DNA from: Rhizophagus clarus
Lineage: Eukaryota; Glomeromycota; Glomeromycetes; Glomerales; Glomeraceae
NCBI GenBank assembly: GCA_015698045.1
Contig: BLAL01000017.1
Location: 434,001-498,000 of the forward strand
Length of the DNA: 64,000 nt
Direction: 5' to 3'
A program made the position numbers and the translations under genes. How positions within the stretch are numbered: the first letter of the stretch is position 1; each line of letters opens with the position of its first letter. The notes below the pieces were generated by a model that worked only from the letters and a program-made list of their open reading frames with translations, was not told the origin of the DNA and made no database searches. Below, piece after piece: positions 12,663 to 25,400 of the stretch.

Positions 12663-13239
12663 ATGAACAGCAAAACCTTTACCATTTTTACAATTCTTTT
12701 CGTCCTATTCGCAACCTCTATTCGGGCTTATAATTATAAAAATATGAGAGTAACTTCTCCAGGAGAAGGTCCATGGAAAAAAAATTCAGGTCAAGTCGTT
12801 AGTTGGGATTGTGTCGAATGTAGCTCAGACGGTGATTATCGTATTTTATTTCATTTCAAGTTGGAGTATTCCAGAAAATGTTAGGACTGCTCAAAAGTTT
12901 TGAAATTTATAAAGTTTTCTAATTAATTAATTTCATTATCCCTTTATACACAGAGGATGTTATCGTTCGAATTATTCAAATTATACCCTATTTTCATGAT
13001 TATCGTGAAGTATTCGAAGACTATGTAAGTTTTCTTCTCAAACATGAAATTATTCTATTAAAAAAAAAAAAAATTAATTTTATCTGGCAATTTTGTAGGG
13101 GAAAAATGCTAATACTGGACATCTTGATTTTACAATTGGGGAAGATTGGGATGAGAACAGCCAATATTTTGCAGAAGTCTCCCTTAAAGACAATCCTCAC
13201 GTTTCTGCTGACGGTGTTATATTTGGAATTGAAAATTAA
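12663..13239 (+). CDS. Small secreted Kre9/KNH-like protein, copy C
   Basis: Proposed exons 12663-12840, 12954-13024 and 13099-13239 give 129 residues. Signal peptide as in copy B, then VTSPGEGPWKKNSGQVVSWD, WDCVEC (CxxC), VIVRIIQI and a 141-nt last exon ending with ADGVIFGIEN. Reading beyond the GTATTT donor would hit a TAG at 12882-12884, so the same donor shift as in copy B is needed. Exon 2 differs most between copies, the rest is well kept. Confidence 0.65.
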
Positions 13240-14904
13240 TTAATTTCCAAATTTATTTATTATGAATACTATTAGTTAAATTTATTAGTTTTCCAAATGT
13301 AGAAAATTATTTTTAATTTTTAATAAAGTATTTAAGTATTTTGTTACCATTTTACGTTCGATCATAATTATGGCCAGAGTTATATAATGTAGACCAGAAA
13401 TATGCAATTGCTGTCATGTGTTTACAAATTTTTTTTATTTTTTTAGCAGCCAAAAATATTATATCTTTTTAACATTAACCGGTTGAAAACCTTAAAGTTT
13501 TCCGACAGACATTAAATAATATACTCCTTACCGTACGTATATCGCGAGCCATGGCCCTTGAGGGGTCGGTTGACGTTGTACCCGGTGGTGTACGAAATTT
13601 TTATTATAAATGAGGGGTCTTAAAACTCGTAGTATATTTAAAAATGCGTTGCCCGTGTAGAATTAGATTATTTAAATAATAATATTTTTCTGAAAAAAAA
13701 AGAGGAGGATACTGTGGCCTGCGATATATGGTAATTAATTCTCATTTGAGAATCAGAAGTTCAACGTGTTTATCCTCTTTAATCGGCTGGAGTAGGTCGT
13801 TTAAATGATTAATAACTTTTTACGATTACAACTGGGTTACATTAAAAAAAGGCGAGATTTCATTGAACAAAGGTATTATTAAAGAAAAAAAATATCGAAT
13901 ATTCGTATTGAAAAAAACTGAAAAATACATTACTTATTAAAAAAAAAGATATTCTGACGATGCATTGGCATCAGAGTCCTTTCGTAATAATTAAAAATTA
14001 AGATGGTGATTTGTTTGTTATCTCATCTTTTGCATATTTAATACAATATATAGAATTGCAGATTTATTATAGGTTACATATTTATTATAGGTTACATAAC
14101 CAGCAAATATTTAGATTAGTGGATTTGTTTTGATACTTTATCTCTTGTAATAAATAATCAGCCAATTAATTAATCGTGAATGAAGTTCTAAATTCTAAAA
14201 TAAGAAATTACAAAAAAGAAAATCTTTTTAACCATTATTCCATTTTCATATATTATTAATAATTAAAATTTATTATTAATATTAATTCCATTTATTTATA
14301 CAATTTATAATTAGTATATTAATGATTCAAAAACATACTATGTAAATATAATATTTGCTCCAAAATTAGAATGTAAAAAATAAAAATTATTTATTTATTA
14401 TTATTTATTTTTTTATTTGTAATGTAAGAAAAATTAAGTAAAAACCACGCGCGTATTATCGATCGACGTGATCCAAATCATTGCGTCATTGTAATTATAT
14501 TCATACAGTACATAATCATTGTAAAAATTATGATAATAAATTATAATAATAATAAAATTCAATATACCAATTATACAGTATTTTTATTTTTACAGGTGGG
14601 CGCCACAGATACAGTTCAATATACAGTATGAATCTATTATAACAACACTATAAGCATATATTGTTGATCATACGATATTGAATGATCATACGATATTTAA
14701 CATGGGATCGAAATTTTAGATATTTCAGCCTTTTATAGGAAATTCAAGCCTCTTAGGCCTTTTACGGGTGATTTTATTAGCAAGGTAAAATATCTTTGAT
14801 TTTATTAGAATAATCACGTAAACATTAAAGTTAAGTAATATTATAAATTTATATTATGCTGTCAAATCAAACGGCTAAGACTAGATAATCTAAGGTTTCG
14901 TTAG

Positions 14905-14986
14905 GATCCGCTAAGACGAATACCGCGGAGGAACAGATATCTCCAGGTTATATGGCTTTTAACTTTTGCCACAGCTCTCCAGAGCC
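14905..14986 (+). repeat. 82-bp conserved element, copy D1
   Basis: GATCCGCTAAGACGAATACC, then GGTTATATGGCTTTTAAC and CAGAGCC; 82 bases long despite substitutions. Confidence 0.7.
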
Positions 14987-15105
14987 ATAAAACAAAAGAT
15001 ATTTTTAAAAAAAGGTCTTTGATTTTATTAGAAAACCGCGTAAACAATAAAGTTAAATCAAGGATCAGTGCAAGTCTAGATAATCTGGTTCGTTAGAATG
15101 ACAAT

Positions 15106-15174
15106 GACGGATACGGAACAACGGCTATTTCCAGGTTATATGGCTTTTAACCCTTGCTACGGCTCATTGGAGCC
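15106..15174 (+). repeat. 82-bp conserved element, copy D2 (deleted form)
   Basis: The first third is shortened (GACGGATACGGAACAACGG), while GGTTATATGGCTTTTAACCC and GGAGCC are kept. It lies about 200 bases after D1, mirroring the C1/C2 pair. Confidence 0.65.
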
Positions 15175-15461
15175 AAAAAGACGATTTTTTTTAAAAAAAA
15201 AATATGCAAATGTAAAGAAAATTAATCAGCTAAGAAGAGGTACTAGTAATAGAGAATGAAAGAAAAAAAATGGTTTAATTAAAAAAAGCTAAACTAGAGT
15301 AAATAATGAATGAGATCAAAATATTATGAGAAATTTTGATTTATCCGCGTATGGAATTTACAAAATTCTAAAGATTATTTTCTTTTGAGGCTATTGACGT
15401 TCATCTCATCGTTCGATAAAGCCTGCAATGTGGCTTACTTTGAGTAGTTTCGCCCCATAAT

Positions 15462-15508
15462 TTGACAAGTATTTAAACGAATGGAAATTTCCCTTCGTTA
15501 AAACTCAG
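15462..15508 (+). promoter_or_regulatory. Core promoter block of small secreted gene D
   Basis: GACAAGTATTTAAACGAATG then GAAATTTCCCTTCGTT, about 135 bases before the ATG. Confidence 0.55.
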
Positions 15509-15602
15509 ATTTTCATAAAATCTTAAAAAAATATCTAATATTTAATAAGTACCAATAATCAATAATTTAATTTCTCAATTTCAATTATTATTATTCGACA
15601 TC

Positions 15603-16202
15603 ATGAACAGTAAAACCATTACCATTTTTACAATTCTTTTCGTCCTATTCGCAACTTCGGTTCGTGCTTCTAAGCATATGAGAGTAACTGCACCAGGAGC
15701 TCGTCCATGGAAAAAAAATGGAGGTCCAATCCCTGTTAGTTGGGATTGTGTCGAATGTAGCCAAAACGGTGATTATCGTATTTTATTTCACTCGAAAGTA
15801 GTAATGTGTATTCCAGTGAAAATTTTACTGGAAACTGGATCCAGTATTCCAGAAAAATGTCAGCACTGCTCAAAATGTTTGAAATTTACAAAGGTTTTCT
15901 AATTAATGAACTCCATTATCCCTTTATACACAGAGGATGTTGTCGTTAAAATTATTCAAATTGGACCAGGTATTCCAGTATTTAGAGGCAATGTAAGTTT
16001 CTTCTCCAAGCAAGAAATTATTTTAATAAAAAATGAATTAATTTTATCTGGCAATTTATAGGGGAAAAATGCTAATACTGGACATCTTGATGTACCAATT
16101 GGTAAAGATTGGGATGTGAACAAGCCATATTTTGCAGAAGTCTCCCTTAGAGACGATCCATCCGTTTCTGCTGATGGTGTAAAATTTACAATTGTAAATT
16201 AA
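15603..16202 (+). CDS. Small secreted Kre9/KNH-like protein, copy D
   Basis: Proposed exons 15603-15777, 15934-15992 and 16062-16202 give 124 residues. Signal peptide MNSKTITIFTILFVLFATSV, then VTAPGARPWKKNGGPIPVSW, WDCVEC (CxxC), VVVKIIQI and a 141-nt last exon (HLDVPIGKDWDVNKPYFAEV). The first intron is about 40 bases longer than in copy C because of a small internal duplication (GTATTCCAG repeated). If exon 1 is read through, an open frame of 99 codons ends at 15902 without joining the conserved second half; that alternative gives a different Cys-rich tail and cannot be excluded. Confidence 0.65.
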
Positions 16203-16844
16203 TTATATTTCCAAATTTAATATGAATACTATTAGTTAAATTGATTAGTTTTCCAAATGTAGAGAATTATTTTTAATCTTTAATAAAGTATATAAAGTAT
16301 TTAAATATTTTGTTAACATTTTACGTTAAATCATAATTATGGTCAGAGTTTTATAATGCAAATCAGGAATACGTAATTTTTTTTTTAATTTTTTTTTCAA
16401 TAACTGATCTCTGAATATTTTATATATTATGCGAATAAAATCAAATTGATACAATTTGCAGCAAAAAAATTCCTTAAAAATATTTTCAATATTAACCGGC
16501 TTTCAACCGGTAATATTGAATAACGTAGTGCCTAATAACGTTTATATTCCTGGTAGCCTTACATGAAAATGATAATTAGACATCGCATGTTAAAGCAAAT
16601 TTGGAATTAATTGATTCCATTAGTTGCTCTAATTTTCTTATTGTTCTTATTTCATTAATGTAATCTCTACAATTGTAATACGCATGAAATGCATGAAATC
16701 CGAACAATAAATGATATCCGGTAATAAATGATATAACATGCCGAATATGAACAAAATAATTGGCATCATGACCCTATGGGATACCGGACATATTATTTTA
16801 TTGTAAAATGTTATTTATTTAGAATTTGACGATGAAATAATTGT

Positions 16845-16975
16845 CGCTGAAACGGTCGTGTCGGTGAAATGACCATCGGTAAAACAATCGTAGGTGAAAT
16901 GATCCTATCGGTGAAATCACTGTCGGTAAGTTAATTGTCGGTGAAATGATTTTTCGGCGAAATAAATGTGTCCCA
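16845..16975 (+). repeat. Degenerate minisatellite (TCGGTGAAATGA type)
   Basis: Six to seven loose copies of a 16-21 base unit around TCGGTGAAATGA, GTCGGTAAGTTAATT and similar, in an otherwise unremarkable stretch. No coding frame is implied. Confidence 0.6.
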
Positions 16976-18759
16976 AAATTAGATTATTTAAATAGTAATG
17001 TTTTTCAGAAAAAAAGAGGAGGATATTGGCCCGCGATATATAGTAATTGATTCTCAATTGAGAATCAGAAGTTCAACGTGTTTATCCTCTCTAATCGGCT
17101 AGAGTATATCGTTTAAATTAATCTTATTATAATTACGTGTGGGTTACAACTGGGTTACATTAGGAAAGGGCGAAATTTCGTTGAACAAGGGTATTGTTAA
17201 AAAAAAAAGATATCGAATATTTGTATTGAAAAAAGAAAAAAGAAAAAAAAAAAAAAAATAGCAAAATACATTACCTATTAAAAATAAGTTATTCTGACGA
17301 TGCATTGGCATCGTAATAAACTATGGTGATTTGTTTGTTATCTCATCTTTTGTATATTAATACAATATATAGAAGTGCAGATTTATTATAGGTGCAGCAG
17401 CAAATATTTAGAATAGTGGATTTGTTTCGCTCAACCAATAATAATCTAGCGATATTGTATTATCTAATTAAGTCATTTTACAATGAAAAAAAAAGTGGAC
17501 AAATGAAATAACGTTTGAATTTAATCGTCTATCGCAATAATACATAAAACTCCTGCCTTAAATGACTATGATCGTAAATTAAATTTATGATCATATATTA
17601 GAAATGATTATCCCAAATGATCAACTTTTTTTCGTGGCTTTTTTATATTATGACAAATTCTAACCTTAGTAAAAAAAAAAAAAAAATTCTATAAAATTTA
17701 ACCGTAAAAAAGATGAACACGGAAAATTATTTGCTCATCTTTATTTGAAATTAATATAATTAATTGTATTGTCCTTTATTTCCCCAGCGTTCCAGTATTT
17801 TAAATAAATGCTTTATCTGTTATTTATATACTCATTTAAATCATATAATTAATTATAAAATGAAGATATTATTATTATCAGATTAAAGATAAAATTAAAT
17901 TAAATAAATATAAAAAAAAAAAATAATAAAGGGATATCTGATGTCGGATATACAGGGTGTAATCATCTTGTATGTATTATGTAGAAAACGATCAATCCTT
18001 TCACTTAAGATCATACCCAAATTTATCTCCTTATTATTATAATTTATCACGAATTAAATTTCTAGGAATATATTATCGATAACGATCTTAGAACAAGTTT
18101 CGACCTTTATTCGTTCCCACATATTATTTTTTTTTTTTTTTCCAAGAAAATGAGAAATAAACTGTACATATATGTATATCTTTTTTCTATACATATATAA
18201 TACATTATTTATTTATTTATTGTTTGTTTATTTGTTATTATTCGTATTATGTGTTTCACAGTCTCACTCGGCGGGTTTACTAATTTCCGGTTTCACACAT
18301 TAATTCCATGGTTTGTAAGCTGAATTCGGATCTGGACGATCAAATTATAGGGGTAAAACCGGAATGGCATTTTTCTAGAAAAAATTCAGATAGGGCCAGA
18401 ATTTTATCTTCAAAGAATAAATGACTCGTTTAAATTTTTTTTTTTCACAAATTTTAAAGAAACGTGTAACGTAATATACATGAAGTTGGTTTAATCCATG
18501 AAAAAAAAATTATTTTAAAAAAAGGTTAGTTAATCGGCATAGCCTCAACTTCCTCAACCTGTAAAATTAATAAAATTAATAGATCTTTGTAAAATCATTG
18601 AAAAAAAAACTCCTTGATTTCAGATACTAGTGATTTAAAGTTAATGATTTCATTTCATATTTGGTCGATTATCAAATGTACAGTAAATCAAAATATTTAA
18701 TAAATGACAATTACGGCAGTGGCCGTAGTGTCCAAAATAAATACCAAGATAAAAAAACA
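16976..18759. other. Gene-free stretch, duplicate of 20.2-22.4 kb
   Basis: No gene is visible. Blocks here have partners further right: GGGCGAAATTTCGTTGAACA near 17166 with AAGTCTCGTTGATCAAAGG near 20300; the AACCAAATTTATT-type block near 18010 with about 21380; the GTTAGTTAATCG block near 18526 with about 22070; TATTTAATAAATGA near 18694 with about 22238. Confidence 0.55.
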
Positions 18760-18961
18760 ATTTCCCAATGTCACGTGTTTATTTGGGAAAGCGTAGAAAT
18801 GGATTAAGGGCGAAAATTATTGATTGCTAATGCAGATAAAGATTTATAGACATGTGATACCAAACTGCATCAATATTCGTAAAAGAAGGTAATGTTTGGG
18901 TGAGTATATGTGTAATAGATAACAACTTTATTTGTTCATCATAAAAGGAGAAAAATTGATT
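18760..18961 (+). pseudogene. Broken fragment of the ankyrin-chitin synthase gene
   Basis: Matches the intact gene from its third-exon splice acceptor onward: TGTCACGTGTTTA; ATTATTGATTGCTAATGCAG followed by ATAAAGATTTATAGACA; CTGCATC..GTAAAAGAAGG; and GGGTGAGTATATGTGTAAT followed by AGATAACAACTTT. Partners lie at 23256-23268, 23325-23362, 23379-23402 and 23598-23629. Internal pieces are deleted, and the TGG of the intact gene is TAG here. Not functional. Confidence 0.75.
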
Positions 18962-18979
18962 AGTAACGTAACACTCGAA

Positions 18980-19196
18980 TTTCGAACAAAAAATATCTCT
19001 TTTCCTTTCTTTATTACTAATTATCCAATTCAAGTGTTCCCTCTTCCCCGTAAACTTCTCCTCCCCGAAAATTTCCGTAGATAAATTTGGTGTCTCCGTT
19101 TGTAAATTAAAAATACATAAAGAGAAAGGGAAAATAAGTTGAGAAAATATTTAATAAAGAAAAAATTTCCCCTGTCAAAGACTTTAACCTAAAGAT
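18980..19196 (-). pseudogene. Broken fragment of the KCTD-like BTB gene
   Basis: On the plus strand GAACAAAAAATATCTCTTTT, CCGTAAACTTCTCCTCCCCG, AAATTTGGTGTCTCCGTTTG and TCAAAGACTTTAACC match 3830-4026 of the intact gene, including the exon 1/intron 1/exon 2 region. It joins directly to the chitin synthase fragment on its left. Not functional. Confidence 0.75.
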
Positions 19197-19199
19197 ACT

Positions 19200-21873
19200 G
19201 TATGCTCTGTACAATTTGTTACATTGTCGATCATACAGTATTCAAATGTATGTATCTCCCTCGTAGCCCCTTGTTTCATCCTTCATAACTCTTGCCTTCA
19301 ATAGCTGCAGTGTTCTGATAAGTAGTATTGATTTACTAGAATCAAGATGCTAAGAAACAGGCAGAGAAGAATGCTGGAACAGAAGGAAATATCAACATAT
19401 TACTGATTGCTGGTTTTATTTAAAAATCACATAACTGGCAAGTCAAATGATTACTGAAGTTTAAATTTCCAAATTTAAAAAAAAATACTATTGGGTATTG
19501 CAGATATATTTGTTTTCTTATTGAAGTATAAACTGTTTGTTTTTTTTTTTAATATACAAATAATTGTTAATCGAACTAACGCTTTAAATATATGTTGTCA
19601 CACAAAAAATGTACTATTAATTATAAAGATAATCGGTCATTATCAAAATAATAAACAACGTAATATACTCTTACATTCGACTTACAACAACACGTTAAAG
19701 AAACGCTAATTAAACTTGATTTCTCGATATCCATTTTCCCGAAAATTAATAAAATTAATTAATGAAAATTACGTATTACCGAAACGTTTCAATTTGGTTT
19801 ATATACTGTTTATATATATTTTATTGTAAAACATTATTTGCATAAATATTTGCGAAACATCGTTTTAAAAATTAGTATCATAGCGTGTGTCGGAGAACCG
19901 TTCAGTCGGGAACAAGTCTCTTCGGATACGTCGGGATAATTATTTATTCTCAGCGAAGAACGGATAAATATTTCGCAAAAAAGTTTCCCCATATATGTGA
20001 TGGAGAAAATAAGCGCCGATTTCAGATAAAAAAAAAAAGTAACGTGAAATAAACAATTATAAAGGTATTTATGAATGATGACAAAAAAGTGTTTGCGAAA
20101 AGATCCGACATAATAAAATGCGGAATATAATGTGAATCTTATGTTTTGATCTTTCATTAATGTTTTTCTAGTGAAATAGTAATAACTAAAATGTTTGAAA
20201 ATTTTAAGGGGTTGAAATCAATTCTCTTGGCGAATTATTTATTATATCATTGGTTTCGAGTATGATCGACCTTCAATTTGGGTTACCTCAAAAAGGGGGT
20301 GAAGTCTCGTTGATCAAAGGTATTATCAAAAAGAAAATGCTCGTATCGACAGCAAAATATATTTTTGAAAATTAGATTTTTTAAAAGATGCATTTTCCCT
20401 ATTAAAAAAAATTCCTTATTTCGCAATAAACTAACTAGAAAATAAAGATTGTGTATTTGTTTGTTATCTATTCGCATATTTAAAATATTAAATATATGAT
20501 GATGCAGATTCCGTTCACAAGTTACATTAAAAAGCGTGGTTTTAATTGGTGGATTTATGCAGCTGCAATAATCCAGTAATCCAGTAATCAATAAATAGCA
20601 TTGCATTGGAATTATCCAATTGGGTTGATTTTTAAAAAAAATTGAACCATATTGAATATTAAAGTTTGAATTCAAATGTACAAAGTTCCAGAATTTACTT
20701 GCCTTAAATAACTATTCCGATGATCATTAAATGCTAATTTCATGATCGCACTTTTACTTGGCTTTTATAGATATATACCTGTTTCAATATAAACGCGTAT
20801 ATTCCAGAATTCACACGCAATTACAATTGTACCGTTTTTATTTTATTTCTTCACAATTACTTAAAACTTCTATTATTAATAAAAGAGCAACCGGAATTAA
20901 ATCCTATTTAGGTAAAAAGAATTTGTATACGGTGAAACACGGGAAAATTTTTCAAGAAATACTTACCTTTTTTATGTTCTTGAGGATAATGTAATTGTAG
21001 CACTTTTGTATCCAATATTTCAATATCCCAAGCATTTTCCAGTAAATACTTAAATCATAATACCAACGCCAATTACATTATATTTTAATATCATGTATTC
21101 TGTGAATCTTTGATCCTAAAGAATATCGTATCTACTAATTATTTATCTATCTATGAGCCCAAATTATTTAAGGTTTAGAATTCTAAAATGAGATTTTACG
21201 AAGAAAAAAAATTGAAAAAAAAAATAGTAATATCAAATCAAAGTTTAATGTTAAAATTAATTACATATTAGAATTTAATAATAATAACATTATTAATAAT
21301 AATAAAATACAGGATGGTATCATTTTTATATATATGTAAAGAAAACACGTACAGTGATATCTCTTATATCTAAGTCTAACCAAATTTATTATTTATCTTA
21401 TTATTAAAAATTTATCATCTGCGAATCAAATTCTTAGAAAAATTATTATAATTCCGATTTTACATGATTTTTATATTAAAATAACAATTGTCCACGTTTT
21501 AATTTTAAATTTTTTTTTTTTTTTTCTTTCTTTTAAATAATGAAAATATAAATATGTATGTGTGTATGTATTCTATATGTACATATGTGCGTATAAGTAT
21601 ATTAATAATTCCAATGCTTCTAACATGTTGTAAATGTACATTGGATTATTTATTTGATATTTTGTGTTTCAAAAATTTTGAATGTAAAAAAAAAATGTAT
21701 TTTTTTTATTTTTATTTATTTGTTTTTGTTTTTGTTTTGTTTTTTTTTTTTTTTTTTTACATAACGCAAGAATCAAAATTTTAGCTTTAAGTATGTATAA
21801 GATAAAAAATTTAACTGGCTAGCTTTTTTTTTCGATTAAGCCTAAAATTTGGTTTTTTAAAAAACAAATTTTC

Positions 21874-21906
<33 letters not shown>

Positions 21907-22464
21907 GAGAAATCGATCAACGTAATTGACATGAAACGAAACAATCCGGGGGGACATCCCATTTTTGTTTAGTGAATCTTCTCCGGCAATTAGGTTAGAC
22001 CGGCAAATTATTACCACTTATGGTAATTTTTCATTTGATCCATGAAAAAAAGTTAAAAAATTAAAAGATTAGTTAATCGTCACACCATTAACCTATAAAA
22101 AATTCAGGTTATTGTGTAATTTATGTAATCTTTTAGTAAGACTATTCGATAGATCATTTTATTCCAGTAACCAATGAACAAAGTTATTGATCTTTAAAAA
22201 GAATCCCGTATATGATCGATTAAAGTGTAAATCCAAATATTTAATAAATGATAATTTATATTTATTGTAAGTCAAATATAAATACGAGAGGCGATATTTT
22301 TTTAACAAAAAATTTTATTATTTTTCTTTTGATAAAATAAAAACAAAAATTGTTATATTTTTTTTTTCTTTTTATAATAATTCTTTTAATTACACTCTTT
22401 ACAAAAAAAAAAAATTTTTTTTCGTCGCGTCACCGTAATTACATCATAAATAAGTAACTTAATC
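19200..22464. other. Gene-free remains of the second duplicated block
   Basis: No intact gene is visible; several short open frames are accidental. 20280-20640 and 20700-21060 are decayed versions of the spacer blocks of the small secreted gene array (AATAGCATTGCATTGGAATT and ATCCAATTGGGTTGATTTTT against 8190-8215; CGGTGAAACACGGGAAAATT against 8404-8440). The last part is A/T-run-rich and is the upstream region of the chitin synthase gene. Confidence 0.55.
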
Positions 22465-25400
22465 ATGCAAGCAGATGAGATAACATCGGCAGCAGACACA
22501 ACCTCTTCTAGAGGAGTTTCTTCTACAGTAGTTTCTTCAGTAGTTTCTTCAACAACAGATGAAGATATTCGAAGAACAATCTACGATGTGATAATACAAA
22601 ATGATATTAAAGAATTAACTGGAATATTAAATGATATTGTCAATTTTGACATAAATCAACCTTTAAATGATAAAGAAGGAGATAATAAGAATGCGTTGAT
22701 GATTGCCTGTTCTTTGGATTGTTTTGATATTGTTAAATATTTATTAACTTATAAAAATATCAATGTTGATTTACAAGGTAAATAATTACTATTATAATCG
22801 TTACCTTTCGTCATTCTTTGGATTTTTTATCAAAATATACTTAAAACAACTCTTTTCTCTATCTTTCATAGATAAATTTGGAGAAACTGCTTTATATCTA
22901 GCGTCAGCATTAGGAAATGCAAAAATAGTAAAATTATTACTTAAGCATGACGCAAATGCAAATATATACAATAAAGAAAATGTATCACCATTAATAGTAT
23001 CGTCGTACAACGGTCATAATGATACGGTGAAAGCATTATTAAATAAAGGAGATATAAACGTAAATTATCAGGATAATTTATGTAAAACTGCATTATCGTA
23101 TGCAGCCCACGAAGGTCAACCATTGATTGTTGAATTATTGTTAAAAAATGGAGCTGACGTTAACATAGCAGATAAGGTAAGGCATTTTTTTTTAATAATT
23201 TTAATAATTTGAAAAATCTAAAAAAAAAAAACTAACTAATCTACATTTCAATATGTCACGTGTTTAGCTTGGATGGACACCTTTGATGTTGGCAGCTTAC
23301 GCAGGAAGAGCGAATATTTGCAAACAATTATTGATTGCTAATGCAAATAAAAATTTAAAGACAAACGACAACAAGACAGCATCTACATTTGCAAAAGAAG
23401 CAGGACATTTTCATATAGCAGAAATGATAGACAGGTTCGTTCATAATTCAAATATGGTAACATATAATTATGACGAAGAAAATGTTAGAAAAAGAGAAAC
23501 GCATTATTTTGGAAATCATGTAAATCATGATAGCAGAAGAATCAGTACAGCTTCAAGGTTAAGAACGGAAATGATGCCAAGAGAAGGAAATACTTGGTGG
23601 GTATATGTGTCATGGATAACGACTTTTTTTATTCTCGATCGATTTCTCACAAAATATGGTAAAATGACTGATAAGAGAGTAAGACAAGCTTGGAGAGAAA
23701 AATTTACTTTATGCTTTATAGCATTTTTGACGACAGTATTTATAGCGTTTTTGACTTTCGGATTTGTTGATGTAGCATGTTCACCAACTGCTCCCCCAAT
23801 TCCTCTCAATCTTGTTGATAAATTTTGGGCTCAAAATAAACAAGTTATGATCGTACGTGGTCAAATATATAATGTTGGAGATTTTTTTAAATCCGGTGGT
23901 CATAGACCAATAGCACCATTTAATGATGCAATGTTGGAACCAATTATCGATCAATATTATGGAAGAGATGTTGGTGAATTATTTCCTGTAAATGATCACA
24001 CTATTGGATGTAATAAAAATTCAACTGTAAATGGAATATCATGTAGAGTAGATACAGATAATAGATATCATTGCCATACATCAACAAATTCACTTAAAAC
24101 ATTAGAATCATTATCCATAAATAGATTTGTTTCCGTTTCATGGGACGACATTAAAAATACACAATCTAGAAAATTATTTGCCCACAAAGGAAGAGTATAT
24201 GATATAACTAATTATTTATCAGAGACGAATAAAAATAGATGGTTAGGTGATGATAATGTTACGGTACCATTTTTAGAAAATTTAATTGGACAAGATGTAA
24301 CTTCAGAACTATCACTTGTTAAGGATGATAATATTAAGGAAATTATAAATTGTTTTGAACATTTTCAAATTGGAGAAGTTGAAGGCGTTACATACGGATG
24401 TGCTACAGTTACAGCTGCTGTTGTAGTAATATCTAGTATTTCAACAGGACTCGTTATAATGAAATTAATTTCTGCTATAGCGTATGATAATTTTATTGCA
24501 AAACAAATGACAAAAAAAGTGATTTATAATGAAAATGTAAAGGACGTTATTATTATGGTACCATGTTATTCTGAAGGCTATGAATCCATGAAAGCTTCAT
24601 TTGATTCTTTGGCAGCCACTGATTATCCGGATCAAAATAAAATCTTATTTATTATAGCTGATGGAAACATTACGGGAAGTGGAAATGATAGATCAACTCC
24701 AGATATATTATTAGATTTCATAATACCTTATAATGAAAATTTTGATAATGTAAGAGCAAAAAGTTATTTATCAATAGGAGAAGGAACAAAGAGACATAAT
24801 ATGGCAAAAGTTTATATAGGACATTATCAATATCAAAATAGAAATATTCCAACGATGTTAGTTATTAAAGTAGGAAATCAAGAAGAAAGAAATTATCCTA
24901 AAGCTGGTAATAGAGGAAAAAGGGATTCACAATTAGTTTTAATGCAAATGTTACAACATGCTTTTAATAATAGTAAGATGTCACCATTAGAATTCGAAAT
25001 TTTTGAAAAATTCCGTAAATTAACTCAAAGAACCATCGATAGATGTGAATTTGTAATGATGATTGATGCAGACACTGTCGTTAAAGAAGATGCTGTTACC
25101 AATATGGTCAATTATATGATAAATGATTCTTCTGTCGTCGGTCTTTGTGGTGAAACCAGAATATTAAACAAGATGGAAAATTGGGTAACATTGATTCAGG
25201 TACGATTAATTTTCCTCCTATCCTATTAAGACATGTTTAATATTTAAATAATAATTGACATTTGTTTTGAAATTTTAGGTCTTTGAATATTATCTATCTC
25301 ATCATTTGGGGAAATCTTTTGAAGCCGTGTTCGCGAGCGTCACGTGTTTACCCGGATGTTTTTGTATGTACAGAGTATTCTCGTATAATTATGATGGAGA

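Larger units (their letters stand above)
4133..17900. repeat. Tandem array of 2.7-4.9 kb units carrying small secreted protein genes
   Basis: Units begin at a shared TGTTGATCATA(C) motif near 4133, 9082, 11793 and 14657. They contain the same parts in the same order: a GGCCAGAATTTTAGATAT-like block, a block ending TTACGGGTGATTTTATT, the 82-bp element, a core promoter, a three-exon gene, then shared downstream blocks (for example TCAGAAGTTCAACGTGTTT near 10890, 13760 and 17070). Unit A is longer because it holds about 1 kb of extra promoter DNA and a promoter remnant without gene. Copies have diverged by substitutions and small indels, so the array is not a recent assembly artefact. Confidence 0.85.

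Noticed and set aside
19834-20675. Open frames of 107 and 130 codons on the minus strand
   Set aside because: They lie in decayed spacer blocks that are homologous to non-coding parts of the small secreted gene array, and the frames are not kept there.
21554-22017. Open frames with long Phe/Tyr runs
   Set aside because: Translation of poly-T and poly-A tracts.
23525-23809. Open frame of 94 codons, minus strand
   Set aside because: Antisense shadow of the chitin synthase exon.
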